From the NCBI GenBank assembly GCA_030526355.1, contig JAUNDC010000022.1, positions 1 through 43,794 on the forward strand: a DNA stretch of 43,794 nucleotides, given 5' to 3'. Source of the DNA: Bacillota bacterium (lineage in GTDB: Bacteria > Bacillota > Clostridia > Peptostreptococcales > Anaerovoracaceae). The notes below the pieces were generated by a model. That model made no database searches. It worked only from the letters and a program-made list of their open reading frames with translations, and was not told the DNA's origin. Both the position numbers and the translations under genes were made by a program. Position 1 is the first letter of the stretch. Every line of letters begins with the position of its first letter. Below, one piece after another: positions 25,078-32,974 of the stretch.

Positions 25078-26601
25078 TCAAAATCCCGCATATATAAGAT
25101 CTATCTTCTGATACCCTGCTCCGTATGCACCAAATATTACTACACTGAATATCAAAGCATAATAAATGCACCACCTAACAGGCAATTTCAAATTGTCGAT
25201 GGATGCCACCACTGCACCTCTTTTTTCTCTGATGCTTCCAACTATTGCAACAATGATACAACCGATAATTACTATCAATATATCAGCTGCATCCACAAAT
25301 GGTATCGCGCCTAGATCTTCTGACAGACCACTTATCGTAAACCCTGTTATCATACTGCTTATCATCGAGAATCCTGCGCTGAGTCCATTAGCACGAAAAA
25401 ACAGCTCGCCTGTGAAAATAATCAGCCATGTTTTACCTATCTGCAATGTTTGCCAATATCTTCTGCTCTCATCAATGTTCAACCTGTTTACTACCTGTTT
25501 TTTTATTGGAGCCACCGCTTCACCTGCAAGAATTAATACAAAATAATACATTCCGTAAAATATGTAGTTCCATGCAGCTCCATGCCATATACCATTGCAC
25601 AGCCATACCGGAAACAGCGTCATTGCTAATGTGCCAATATTTGATACATACTTGCCGTACTTTTTTCGTGAATACTTGCTCCATTTTTTCACTACATGTG
25701 ATGTGGATGCCGGAAAAAAAATGTACGTTTTGAACCAGACACCAAGTGTAATATGCCAACGTCTCCAGAATTCAGATGCATTCTTTGACGCAAACGGCTG
25801 ACGAAAATTTTCCGGGAGTCTGACCCCGAACATTCGGCCGCTGCCTATTACTATGTCCATGCACCCTGAAAATTCCATATACAATTGAATCGTATATCCT
25901 ATTGCCGCGAGGGCTATGACCACACCGCTATAATCCTGATAACTATCAAATATTGCGTTGACCGGAATCGCCAACCTGTCAGCAATAACCATTTTTTTGA
26001 ATAGCCCCCAGAAAATCCTGACAGCACCATATGCTACATTCTCTCCCTTGATGTCCTCATTCCTCTGTAATTCTTCTGCCACATCAGAATATCTGGCAAT
26101 AGGACCTTCCATAAGCTGAGGGAAAAAACCAAGGAACAAAGCTAGCCTACCAAAATGACGTTCTACTGTGATGTTTTTCCAATAAACGTCAATAATGTAA
26201 CCGATTGCTTGCAACGTATAAAATGATATTCCTATTGGTGCCACAAGCTTATGTAATTGAAGCCTTACGATGCTCCCGGTTTCTTCTGAAATCAGATTGA
26301 AGTTACTCACAAAGAAATTGTAATACTTCAGATATGCTAATCCTGCCACCAGCAGTATTACACATATTAACATCACCGTTTTTCGTAATTTCCCTGATAC
26401 TTTATGTAATGCTATACCTGCAGTATATGTAAGCAATGTCATTCCTATCAGATAAATAAGCAGCTTGCCGCTGAAGCTCCAAAATAGCAAATAACTTGCA
26501 GTCAGCAATGTCACCCAGCGCCATTTCTGCGGCGTCATCTGATAAAACAGCAGTGTACACGGCAGGAACAGTAATAAATACAGAACACTGTTATAAGACA
26601 T
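25078..26601 (-). CDS. MBOAT acyltransferase, DltB/AlgI-like
   Basis: This is a 507-residue multi-pass membrane protein of the membrane-bound O-acyltransferase family. Conserved blocks include FFPQLMEGPIARYSD (about residues 159-173), FWRRWHITLGVWFKTYIFFP (278-297; His283) and LCNGIWHGAAWNYIFYG (334-350; His340 is the expected catalytic histidine). It should move an activated acyl or aminoacyl group from the neighbouring carrier protein across the membrane to a surface polymer. It starts 2 bp after the carrier protein gene and ends at the DltD-like start. Confidence 0.9.
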   Translation of the reverse strand: MSYNSVLYLLLFLPCTLLFYQMTPQKWRWVTLLTASYLLFWSFSGKLLIYLIGMTLLTYTAGIALHKVSGKLRKTVMLICVILLVAGLAYLKYYNFFVSNFNLISEETGSIVRLQLHKLVAPIGISFYTLQAIGYIIDVYWKNITVERHFGRLALFLGFFPQLMEGPIARYSDVAEELQRNEDIKGENVAYGAVRIFWGLFKKMVIADRLAIPVNAIFDSYQDYSGVVIALAAIGYTIQLYMEFSGCMDIVIGSGRMFGVRLPENFRQPFASKNASEFWRRWHITLGVWFKTYIFFPASTSHVVKKWSKYSRKKYGKYVSNIGTLAMTLFPVWLCNGIWHGAAWNYIFYGMYYFVLILAGEAVAPIKKQVVNRLNIDESRRYWQTLQIGKTWLIIFTGELFFRANGLSAGFSMISSMITGFTISGLSEDLGAIPFVDAADILIVIIGCIIVAIVGSIREKRGAVVASIDNLKLPVRWCIYYALIFSVVIFGAYGAGYQKIDLIYAGF

Positions 26602-26603
26602 TT

Positions 26604-26831
26604 TTATTCGCCCCTTAATCTTGTAATCATTTTCATCATTGCTTCCACTGAATTGAAATTTTCAGGCTTCAACTCTGAAGCTGTAATTTCAACATCAAAC
26701 TCTTCTTCAATTTCTCCTACAAGCTCTACAACGGCCATTGAATTAATAAGCCTTGCATCTATGAGCTTTTTCTCATTTTCATAATCAATTGTATCGTCAA
26801 TTTCATTCAGTATTTCTATAAGCTTTTCCAT
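26604..26831 (-). CDS. Acyl/aminoacyl carrier protein, DltC-like
   Basis: This 75-residue carrier protein has the four-helix pattern of acyl carrier proteins. The phosphopantetheine serine is in ARLINSMAVVELV (about residues 27-39), where the usual DSL is replaced by NSM; the serine itself is present. The next helix, EEEFDVEITASELKPENFNS, is typical. Position between an adenylation enzyme and an MBOAT indicates that it carries the activated amino acid or acyl group. Confidence 0.86.
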   Translation of the reverse strand: MEKLIEILNEIDDTIDYENEKKLIDARLINSMAVVELVGEIEEEFDVEITASELKPENFNSVEAMMKMITRLRGE

Positions 26832-26849
26832 CCTTAATATCTCCTTTTT

Positions 26850-28388
26850 CTACACATTTGCAAAATATTTCCTGTCTATTTTACCGTTTTTATTCATTGG
26901 CATATCCCGCACTCTGATCTGTTTGGCAGGAATCATATAATCCGGCAGCAAAGCCTTTAATCTCATATGCAGCTCCTGCGGTTCGATATCACCTGTAAAA
27001 TAAGCACACAGTTTTCCTTTTTTATTTATAACGCAACAGCAACGGCTTACTTCTTCCAATGATGAAACAGCAAGCTCTATTTCCTCAATCTCTATCCTAT
27101 GACCCATAACTTTAATCTGGAAATCCTTTCTTCCGGAAAATCTGAGCATACCATCGTCTCCATAATACCCGATATCACCGGTTCTATAGGTTCTGCCAAA
27201 GTTTCTCTCGTCTATTCTGTACTCAATGAAGCTTTCTTCCGTCAGCTCAGGCATATTATAATATCCTCGAGCCAATGAATTGCCTGAAACAAATATTTCT
27301 CCCTTTTTCCCGGATTCAGTTATCAGCCGCATTTCATCATCAACCAGGAATACCTGCCTGCCGGGAAATGCCTCACCCAGCGGCATTCCAATTTCAGGTT
27401 TATTATCTTTCTTAAACATATGGTACGTACAATGACAAGTTATCTCTGTCGGGCCATATAAATTCACATACGTTACATCCGGGAAGGCTTTCATCCATTT
27501 CTGCAGTTCTTTATCTGGCATAACTTCACCACTGAACATAATCATTCTGATATTCTCAGGCTTCCTGTATTCCAGACCCTTCATAGAGGAAACCAGGCAT
27601 AACGCCGATACAGCCCAGACTAACACAGTTACGTTTTTACTGCATAAATAATCCATTAACACTCCAATCGAGGCAAAATATCGTTTGGGAATAATCACGA
27701 TTGAAGCACCTGCTGCCAACGCTCCATATATATCTTTTACCGACACGTCAAAGTCAAACGGTGCTTGATTTGCCATAATATCCCTGCTTGTAATGTCAAA
27801 AATATCTACAAAACAATCAATAACATCCAGCACCGCCTGATGAGTAGTTACAATGCCCTTTGGTTTACCTGTAGAGCCTGATGTAAATACACAATAAAGA
27901 ATATCTGAACTGCCGGTTCTCTCCCTCACCTGTTTAAGTCTGACCTCATCGATTTCTCCTTTTACAAGCTCATTGATGAATAAGACCCTGAAATCATTTC
28001 CGCATTGCGTTATTTTCGCTGCATCATGTTCTGTTGTAACAACTATCATAGGCTGTAATATCTGAAATATGCTCTTAATGCGTTCTTCCGGCTGTTCAGG
28101 ATTAATAATCACATAGAAATTGCCGCTATATACAACTCCCAGCATTGCAGCCAGTGTCATTGAACTTTTATCAGCAAAAATAACAATAGGTCTTTGTCCA
28201 TAATCAATGGTGTTATTTATACTATCCGAATCCTCATTTTCAATAAGCACTTTCAGAAGGCTGCTTCCTATTTTCATAGCTTCAACCATAAGCTCCATAT
28301 AATTGAAGCTTTTTTCACCATCATCAACTGCTGTTTTACCTGAATGAAGCACCACCGAGTTTTCAATATATTCCAGTACGTTTTTCAA
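26850..28388 (-). CDS. Amino acid adenylation enzyme, DltA-like
   Basis: This 512-residue AMP-forming ligase has the adenylation core motifs: YCVFTSGSTGKPKGIV (P-loop), NLYGPTEITCHC, YRTGDIGYYGDDG, GRKDFQIKVMGHRIE and, at the end, MNKNGKIDRKYF with the catalytic lysine. It should activate an amino acid or other carboxylate and load it on the adjacent carrier protein. D-alanine is the default guess by analogy with DltA; specificity residues were not resolved. The start is TTG at 28388 with AGGAGGGG 6 bp upstream. It heads the collinear run. Confidence 0.86.
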   Translation of the reverse strand: MKNVLEYIENSVVLHSGKTAVDDGEKSFNYMELMVEAMKIGSSLLKVLIENEDSDSINNTIDYGQRPIVIFADKSSMTLAAMLGVVYSGNFYVIINPEQPEERIKSIFQILQPMIVVTTEHDAAKITQCGNDFRVLFINELVKGEIDEVRLKQVRERTGSSDILYCVFTSGSTGKPKGIVTTHQAVLDVIDCFVDIFDITSRDIMANQAPFDFDVSVKDIYGALAAGASIVIIPKRYFASIGVLMDYLCSKNVTVLVWAVSALCLVSSMKGLEYRKPENIRMIMFSGEVMPDKELQKWMKAFPDVTYVNLYGPTEITCHCTYHMFKKDNKPEIGMPLGEAFPGRQVFLVDDEMRLITESGKKGEIFVSGNSLARGYYNMPELTEESFIEYRIDERNFGRTYRTGDIGYYGDDGMLRFSGRKDFQIKVMGHRIEIEEIELAVSSLEEVSRCCCVINKKGKLCAYFTGDIEPQELHMRLKALLPDYMIPAKQIRVRDMPMNKNGKIDRKYFANV

Positions 28389-28496
28389 AAATTACCCCTC
28401 CTTTTCTTTAGTTTAAACATATTATCCCATTGACATCTTAATATTTTATAAACTAAACCTTAATAAATATTAAATCTCCTGCTTTAACAAACACGA

Positions 28497-28535
28497 AAAA
28501 ACCGAGAAAGACTATGATAGTTTTTCTCGGTTTTT
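28497..28535. terminator. Strong hairpin terminator after the TetR gene
   Basis: AAAAACCGAGAAAGACTA (28497-28514) pairs with TAGTTTTTCTCGGTTTTT (28518-28535), one G-T wobble, 3-nt loop. A/T runs on both sides allow termination in either direction; it separates the TetR gene from the dlt-like operon. The 100 bp between it and the TTG at 28388 should contain the operon promoter, but I see only a GATAAT -10 candidate without a good -35. Confidence 0.85.
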
Positions 28536-28580
28536 GCTGTCACAATATAAAGTCCGCTTCTGATAACATTCTGAAGCACG

Positions 28581-29195
28581 TTAATATCCAAATTTTCCGG
28601 AAGCCTCTGTAAATAACCCAGCGAACTCATCAATTGTTCTGTCAAATCGCTGCAGTATTTCATCCTTATCTTCAGCACCATCATATATGCTGTAAAAAAG
28701 GAACATGACGCCATAGAACTGCGCTGCCTTTTCTTCCGGGTTATCAATTCCCAAAGACTCAAACAGATCTGCAACATAACCTTCCGGTCCAGATGCCAGA
28801 TACTGCTGATAAAGCTGCTGCATCTCACCGTTTCGGTATTGCTCCACAGTAAGCATCCTCCTGAATGATGCTGCGAAATCGTCACAGGTCCAGTACCTGA
28901 ACTGAGCCTTGCTGTATTCAATAAACTGAACAGGAGATGCTCTGTCGTATTCCGCAAGAGCATTTTCACGTGTATCCTCCGGCATCCTGTATTCAACTGC
29001 CTGCTCAGCATCCCGTTGCTCCATCCGTTCTGTAATGCTGTCAAAAATGTGACGTTTATTCCTGTAATGCTTGTAAAGCGCACCCTTTGTCATAGCAAGT
29101 TCACCTGCTATTCTGCTTACTGATACGGCCTCATAGCCATCTGCAGCAAACAGGTGCAGTGCTGTTATCAGAATATCCTCTTTTGTATTGTTCAT
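28581..29195 (-). CDS. TetR/AcrR-family transcriptional regulator
   Basis: This is a 204-residue TetR-family repressor. The N-terminal helix-turn-helix segment is ILITALHLFAADGYEAVSVSRIAGELAMTKGALYKHYRNKR, of which GYEAVSVSRIAGELAMTKGAL is the core, then a helical ligand-binding domain. The frame opens at 29216, but ATG at 29195 with GGAG upstream is preferred. A palindrome with CsoR-type features lies 63 bp upstream. The nearest other candidate target is the GNAT gene, whose promoter carries two 12-bp palindromes. Ligand and targets are unknown. Confidence 0.9.
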   Translation of the reverse strand: MNNTKEDILITALHLFAADGYEAVSVSRIAGELAMTKGALYKHYRNKRHIFDSITERMEQRDAEQAVEYRMPEDTRENALAEYDRASPVQFIEYSKAQFRYWTCDDFAASFRRMLTVEQYRNGEMQQLYQQYLASGPEGYVADLFESLGIDNPEEKAAQFYGVMFLFYSIYDGAEDKDEILQRFDRTIDEFAGLFTEASGKFGY

Positions 29196-29216
29196 ACGCT
29201 TTTCTCCTTCTGGCAT

Positions 29217-29576
29217 AAATATAAGCGACTAAAAAGAAAACGTCTTAAGCTTAGAAGATATACCCCCTGAGGGTATATTTACAGTACTGCACAGCGAAAA
29301 TGTGCAAAACTCAATTAATTTTGAAAATAATTACACACTTAAAACCGCAGAAAGGTCAATCAGCTATTATTTTTTTGTAAAATTATACCATTATTCCAAT
29401 AAATTTCTATTTAAATGATGGTTTATATAGCATATACCCCCTCTTAAAAGGCGTCTTTTAAAAATATTGTGTAATTATTTATCTCATACAATTATTTTTA
29501 CACATATTCAATGTTCAACTGAAACAAATCAATATTTATACTTAAAACATTTTCAAACGATTGGTATAACATTTTC
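29217..29576. other. AT-rich 360-bp intergenic region
   Basis: No gene is visible. It holds the CsoR-like palindrome (29258-29278), an imperfect second copy of ATATACCCCCT at 29432-29442, a short inverted repeat TTAAAAG/CTTTTAA (29444-29461) and a 13-bp inverted repeat AAATAATTACACA (29325-29337) / TGTGTAATTATTT (29468-29480). It may be the remains of a lost gene or a regulatory region. Confidence 0.5.
29258..29278. promoter_or_regulatory. CsoR/CstR-like palindrome
   Basis: ATATACCC (29258-29265) and GGGTATAT (29271-29278) form perfect 8-bp arms around CCTGA. The TACCC-n5-GGGTA core resembles operators of CsoR-family repressors, which respond to copper, persulfides or aldehydes. No CsoR-family gene is in the window. 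Confidence 0.4.
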
Positions 29577-30203
29577 CTAGAATATCTGCCCCGGAAGCTT
29601 TAATTTTTCTTTTTCAGGAAATACCTTATCGAATTCCTCTGCCTCCGCTTCATCAACGAAATATCCTTGCGGCGGAGCATACTCGCCGGAAATACCATCT
29701 AAATATCCCGGAATCAGTTCTTTACATAAAAAGAACGATGCATCCTCACCCTCAGGCAGTCCATGATATCGAATGCCGAATTCACTCGCCTGCACAAATC
29801 CACTTTTCCCATAAAAGTCAATGTTTCCTTCGAAGCATACTGCACCACAGCCGAGCTCCTGTGCTTTTTCCAGGGAAAAATCTAATAAAGCTTTCCCATA
29901 TCCCTTTCTCTTCAGCTCAGGTGTAATGCATATCGGCCCCATAGCCATAATCGGTATATCTCTGCCATCATCTGCCTTGATTTCTGCTCTCATGAACATG
30001 TTCTGGCCAATCAGTTTGCCATCCAGTTCCATAACAAAATCGAGCTCCGGAACAAATGCCGGATCATCCCTAAGCTGATTCAGCACATAATGCTCCAGAC
30101 ATCCCGGACGATATACATTCCAGAAGCTTTCCCTTACCATATTCTCAACTTCCCGATATTCTTCTTTTTTCTCTAAACGTATAATAATATTGCCAATGTT
30201 CAT
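29577..30203 (-). CDS. GNAT-family N-acetyltransferase
   Basis: This 208-residue protein contains a GNAT acetyltransferase domain (about residues 7-150). The acetyl-CoA-binding motif A is ITPELKRKGYGKALLDFSLEKAQ, containing R-K-G-Y-G-K, preceded by a beta strand IPIMAMGPICI. GCGAVCFEGNIDFYGKSGFV is motif B-like. The C-terminal 55 residues form a tail typical of this YhbS-like group. The substrate is unknown. It starts at an ATG with GGAAGGAAAG upstream and has a consensus promoter. Confidence 0.86.
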   Translation of the reverse strand: MNIGNIIIRLEKKEEYREVENMVRESFWNVYRPGCLEHYVLNQLRDDPAFVPELDFVMELDGKLIGQNMFMRAEIKADDGRDIPIMAMGPICITPELKRKGYGKALLDFSLEKAQELGCGAVCFEGNIDFYGKSGFVQASEFGIRYHGLPEGEDASFFLCKELIPGYLDGISGEYAPPQGYFVDEAEAEEFDKVFPEKEKLKLPGQIF

Positions 30204-30235
30204 TTTTTCTTAAAACTTTCCTTCCTATCATTAAT

Positions 30236-30274
30236 AAACGACCGTTCACCACAAATTATAGTAAACGGTCGTTT
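30236..30274. promoter_or_regulatory. Two palindromic operators in the GNAT promoter
   Basis: AAACGGTCGTTT (30263-30274) sits in the spacer between -35 and -10, and AAACGACCGTTC (30236-30247) sits at the transcription start; together they are also an 11-bp inverted repeat. Each follows the pattern AAACG-NN-CGTTT, typical of TetR-family operators. The nearby TetR regulator is the obvious candidate binder, an inference. Confidence 0.6.
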
Positions 30275-30283
30275 GCTTGTCAA
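30255..30283 (-). promoter_or_regulatory. Perfect consensus promoter of the GNAT gene
   Basis: On the minus strand TTGACA (30283-30278) and TATAAT (30260-30255) are exactly 17 bp apart, a full sigma-A consensus. Such a strong promoter fits a gene that is kept off by a repressor. Confidence 0.85.
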
Positions 30284-30301
30284 TAGTATAGAATAATTTA
30301 A

Positions 30302-32920
30302 TTATCTCCTGCCAAACACATCCTGCAGCACCTTGACAACTTCATCCATATCAATAGGCTTTGACATGAAGCCGTCCATCCCGCACTCCTGTGCAGCCTT
30401 ACGGTCTTCATTAAATGCATTTGCGGTCATAGCTATTATTGGAATTGAAGCCATCTGCATATCATCGAAAGCTCTGATTCTCTTTGTAGCTTCATAGCCA
30501 TCCATAACAGGCATCTGAATATCCATCAGAACAGCATCATAGTCACCAGGCTCTGATTTCAATAATATCTCAACAGCTTCCGCTCCATTTACAGCAATAT
30601 CCATATGGAATCCATGTTCACTAAGGATTTCAACGGCAATCTCTCTATTTAGCTCATTATCTTCAACAAGCAGGAGATGTTTGCCTTCAAATCCGTTAGC
30701 ATCATCTACATTGAGCAGATTATATTCTTTTCTGGCAGGCTGCTGTCCCAGAGATGTCAGTAGAGCATCTCTCAAATCCGACAAGAACATTGGCTTGGAG
30801 CAGAATGCAGTAACGCCTGCTGCTCTTGCCTCAGCTTCAATATCATCCCAGTCATAGGCAGTCAGAATAATAATCGGCGTATCATCTCCCAGACTTCGAA
30901 TCTGTCTTGTCACCTCTATTCCGTTCATATCCGGGAGTCTCCAGTCGATAATATATGCATGGAAGCCATCATTCATCTCCAGAGACTGTCTAGCACGAAG
31001 AACCGCTTCCTTGCCTGACAATGTCCATTCTGAACGCATACCCACCTTGACCAGCATTTTTGTCACGCTGTCGCAGGTATTGAAATCATCATCAACTACA
31101 AGTGCCTTCAGACCCTCAAGCTCTTTAATCTGCGTCAGACTCCTGCGCTCTTCCTGCAGACGCAGTGTAAGCCGGACAATGAATTCCGTGCCCTTTCCCT
31201 GTTCGGTTACAACTTCAATTGTCCCGCCCATCATATCAATGATATTTTTAGAAATTGCCATCCCTAGACCGGTTCCCTGAATCTTGCTGACAGTAGATGT
31301 GCTTTCTCTTTCAAACGGCTCAAATATCTTCTCTACAAATTCCTGGCTCATACCAATTCCGGTATCCTTGACGCGAATCTCATATAAGCCCTTACCTTCA
31401 GGTGCATTGTGTATCTGTGCCACACGTACGGATATCAGCCCACCGGCAGGAGTGAATTTGATTGCATTAGACAGCAGATTCAGAAGCACCTGGTTAAGTC
31501 TTGTTTTATCGCAGTAAACATCCTCATCCGTCACGTCAATAACATCCATGAACAGCTCAAGCTGCTTGGCATGAAGCTGCCCTCCGATAATCGTCTTGAT
31601 GTCATGAAGCATGTCTGACAGGTTGGCTTCTGCTTCCTCAAGATTTATCTTGCCGCTTTCTATCCTGCTCATATCAAGGATATCGTTAATCAGGCTCAGC
31701 AGATGGTTGCTCGATGAAAGTATCTTTGACAGATAATCTCTGACTTTTTCTGTATTCCCCACATTAGTCATGGCCAGCGTGGCAAACCCAATAATAGCAT
31801 TCATCGGTGTCCTTATGTCATGTGACATATTGGAAAGGAACGTGCTCTTTGATTTATTGGCAGCTTCCGCCATACCCAATGCATCCTCTGCAGCCAGCTT
31901 CAGCTTATGAAGTTCACGATTGTTTTCCTGTTCATACTTTACAATCTCATTTCTGCGCTGGATAGTGATAATACTTATTATCAGCATCACGATCGCAAGC
32001 ATCATTATAAATGCAAATAATATCAGAGCTTTAAAGCTTGAAGACATCATATTCATAGTGCTGACAGCTACGTATTCCGCCGGAATCAGAAGCATCAATG
32101 TCATATCATATTCCGGCAGAGCTGTCAGGCAGTAATAGTATTCAGTCCCGTTCAGGATAATATTGGCTGCTGCAATCTCATTGCTCTTAAGCTGCTGTTT
32201 TATAACGTCAAAGCTACGACCCTGTATATGCTCGGCTTCCTTAAGAGCCTTAAAGATATTCCTTACCCCCATAATATTATCCTCTGAATCATAAAATGCC
32301 AGAGTACCATTATCCTTAATAATATATGTAGCCGCATTTCCACCGTAAGATTCGGTAGTATAGTATTTTTTCAGAGACCTGATATCTTTGAGCAAGACAA
32401 CATGGGTTATTGTGACCTTCGTAGATTCAATAACTATGGGTTCTTTAATCTTCTGAACGAAAGCAATATATGCCCCATCTATATTACTTGTCTCCGAAAC
32501 GAAGGTATGACGATCCTTACCATCAGCAAAACGGTTGATGTCATCCCATATTCCCGCAGTGCCGTCATCTAAAAAAGTGTTTCCCTGTGTATCTATAAAC
32601 ATGAGTCGGCAGCCATACTTTTCTGTACAATAATCCTCTTCAAGAGTTTTTATTTCTTTAATCAGAGCATTATCATCGGAATACGCTTCAGCAATACTAT
32701 GCTCAATTCCGGATACCAGATTCCAGTGAAATTCCAGTCCATAACCCAGATTGGCTTTAATCTGACTGCTTACTTCTTCCAACTGCGATGAACGCTCCTG
32801 TACAGCCTGCTGTGCCATATATGAACGAATCCACACTATGCCTATCACAAGAATTATTACCAATGTAACTGCACACAGAATGGGCGCTATGTATTTTTTT
32901 GCATATTGCAATTTTGACAT
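30302..32920 (-). CDS. Hybrid histidine kinase with two receiver domains
   Basis: This 872-residue membrane protein has a first helix (about residues 10-31), a large extracytoplasmic dCache-like sensor (32-290), a second helix (297-320), a coiled linker, HisKA with FLSNMSHDIRTPMNAI (His367), HATPase with N-box NLLSNAIKFT and G-boxes DTGIGM and GTGLGMAI, then two receivers with phospho-acceptors Asp659 (YIIDWRLPDMNG) and Asp800 (VLMDIQMPVMDG). There is no Hpt domain, so a separate phosphotransfer protein or direct output is needed. It lies 54 bp after the solute-binding lipoprotein gene and is probably cotranscribed with it; that lipoprotein may present ligand to the sensor. Confidence 0.92.
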   Translation of the reverse strand: MSKLQYAKKYIAPILCAVTLVIILVIGIVWIRSYMAQQAVQERSSQLEEVSSQIKANLGYGLEFHWNLVSGIEHSIAEAYSDDNALIKEIKTLEEDYCTEKYGCRLMFIDTQGNTFLDDGTAGIWDDINRFADGKDRHTFVSETSNIDGAYIAFVQKIKEPIVIESTKVTITHVVLLKDIRSLKKYYTTESYGGNAATYIIKDNGTLAFYDSEDNIMGVRNIFKALKEAEHIQGRSFDVIKQQLKSNEIAAANIILNGTEYYYCLTALPEYDMTLMLLIPAEYVAVSTMNMMSSSFKALILFAFIMMLAIVMLIISIITIQRRNEIVKYEQENNRELHKLKLAAEDALGMAEAANKSKSTFLSNMSHDIRTPMNAIIGFATLAMTNVGNTEKVRDYLSKILSSSNHLLSLINDILDMSRIESGKINLEEAEANLSDMLHDIKTIIGGQLHAKQLELFMDVIDVTDEDVYCDKTRLNQVLLNLLSNAIKFTPAGGLISVRVAQIHNAPEGKGLYEIRVKDTGIGMSQEFVEKIFEPFERESTSTVSKIQGTGLGMAISKNIIDMMGGTIEVVTEQGKGTEFIVRLTLRLQEERRSLTQIKELEGLKALVVDDDFNTCDSVTKMLVKVGMRSEWTLSGKEAVLRARQSLEMNDGFHAYIIDWRLPDMNGIEVTRQIRSLGDDTPIIILTAYDWDDIEAEARAAGVTAFCSKPMFLSDLRDALLTSLGQQPARKEYNLLNVDDANGFEGKHLLLVEDNELNREIAVEILSEHGFHMDIAVNGAEAVEILLKSEPGDYDAVLMDIQMPVMDGYEATKRIRAFDDMQMASIPIIAMTANAFNEDRKAAQECGMDGFMSKPIDMDEVVKVLQDVFGRR

Positions 32921-32974
32921 CTTAACTACCTTATCTTTCGTAACTAAAATCTGCTGTGCATAAATATATCAACA

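Noticed and set aside
28484..29083. A 199-codon open frame overlapping the TetR gene
   Set aside because: It is a shifted frame within the TetR gene on the same strand; its product is rich in R, S and C and shows no domain, whereas the TetR frame has a clear helix-turn-helix and a ribosome binding site.
29325..29480. A miniature inverted-repeat transposon bounded by 13-bp arms
   Set aside because: The arms are AT-rich, do not extend, and no target-site duplication is visible, so chance is likely.
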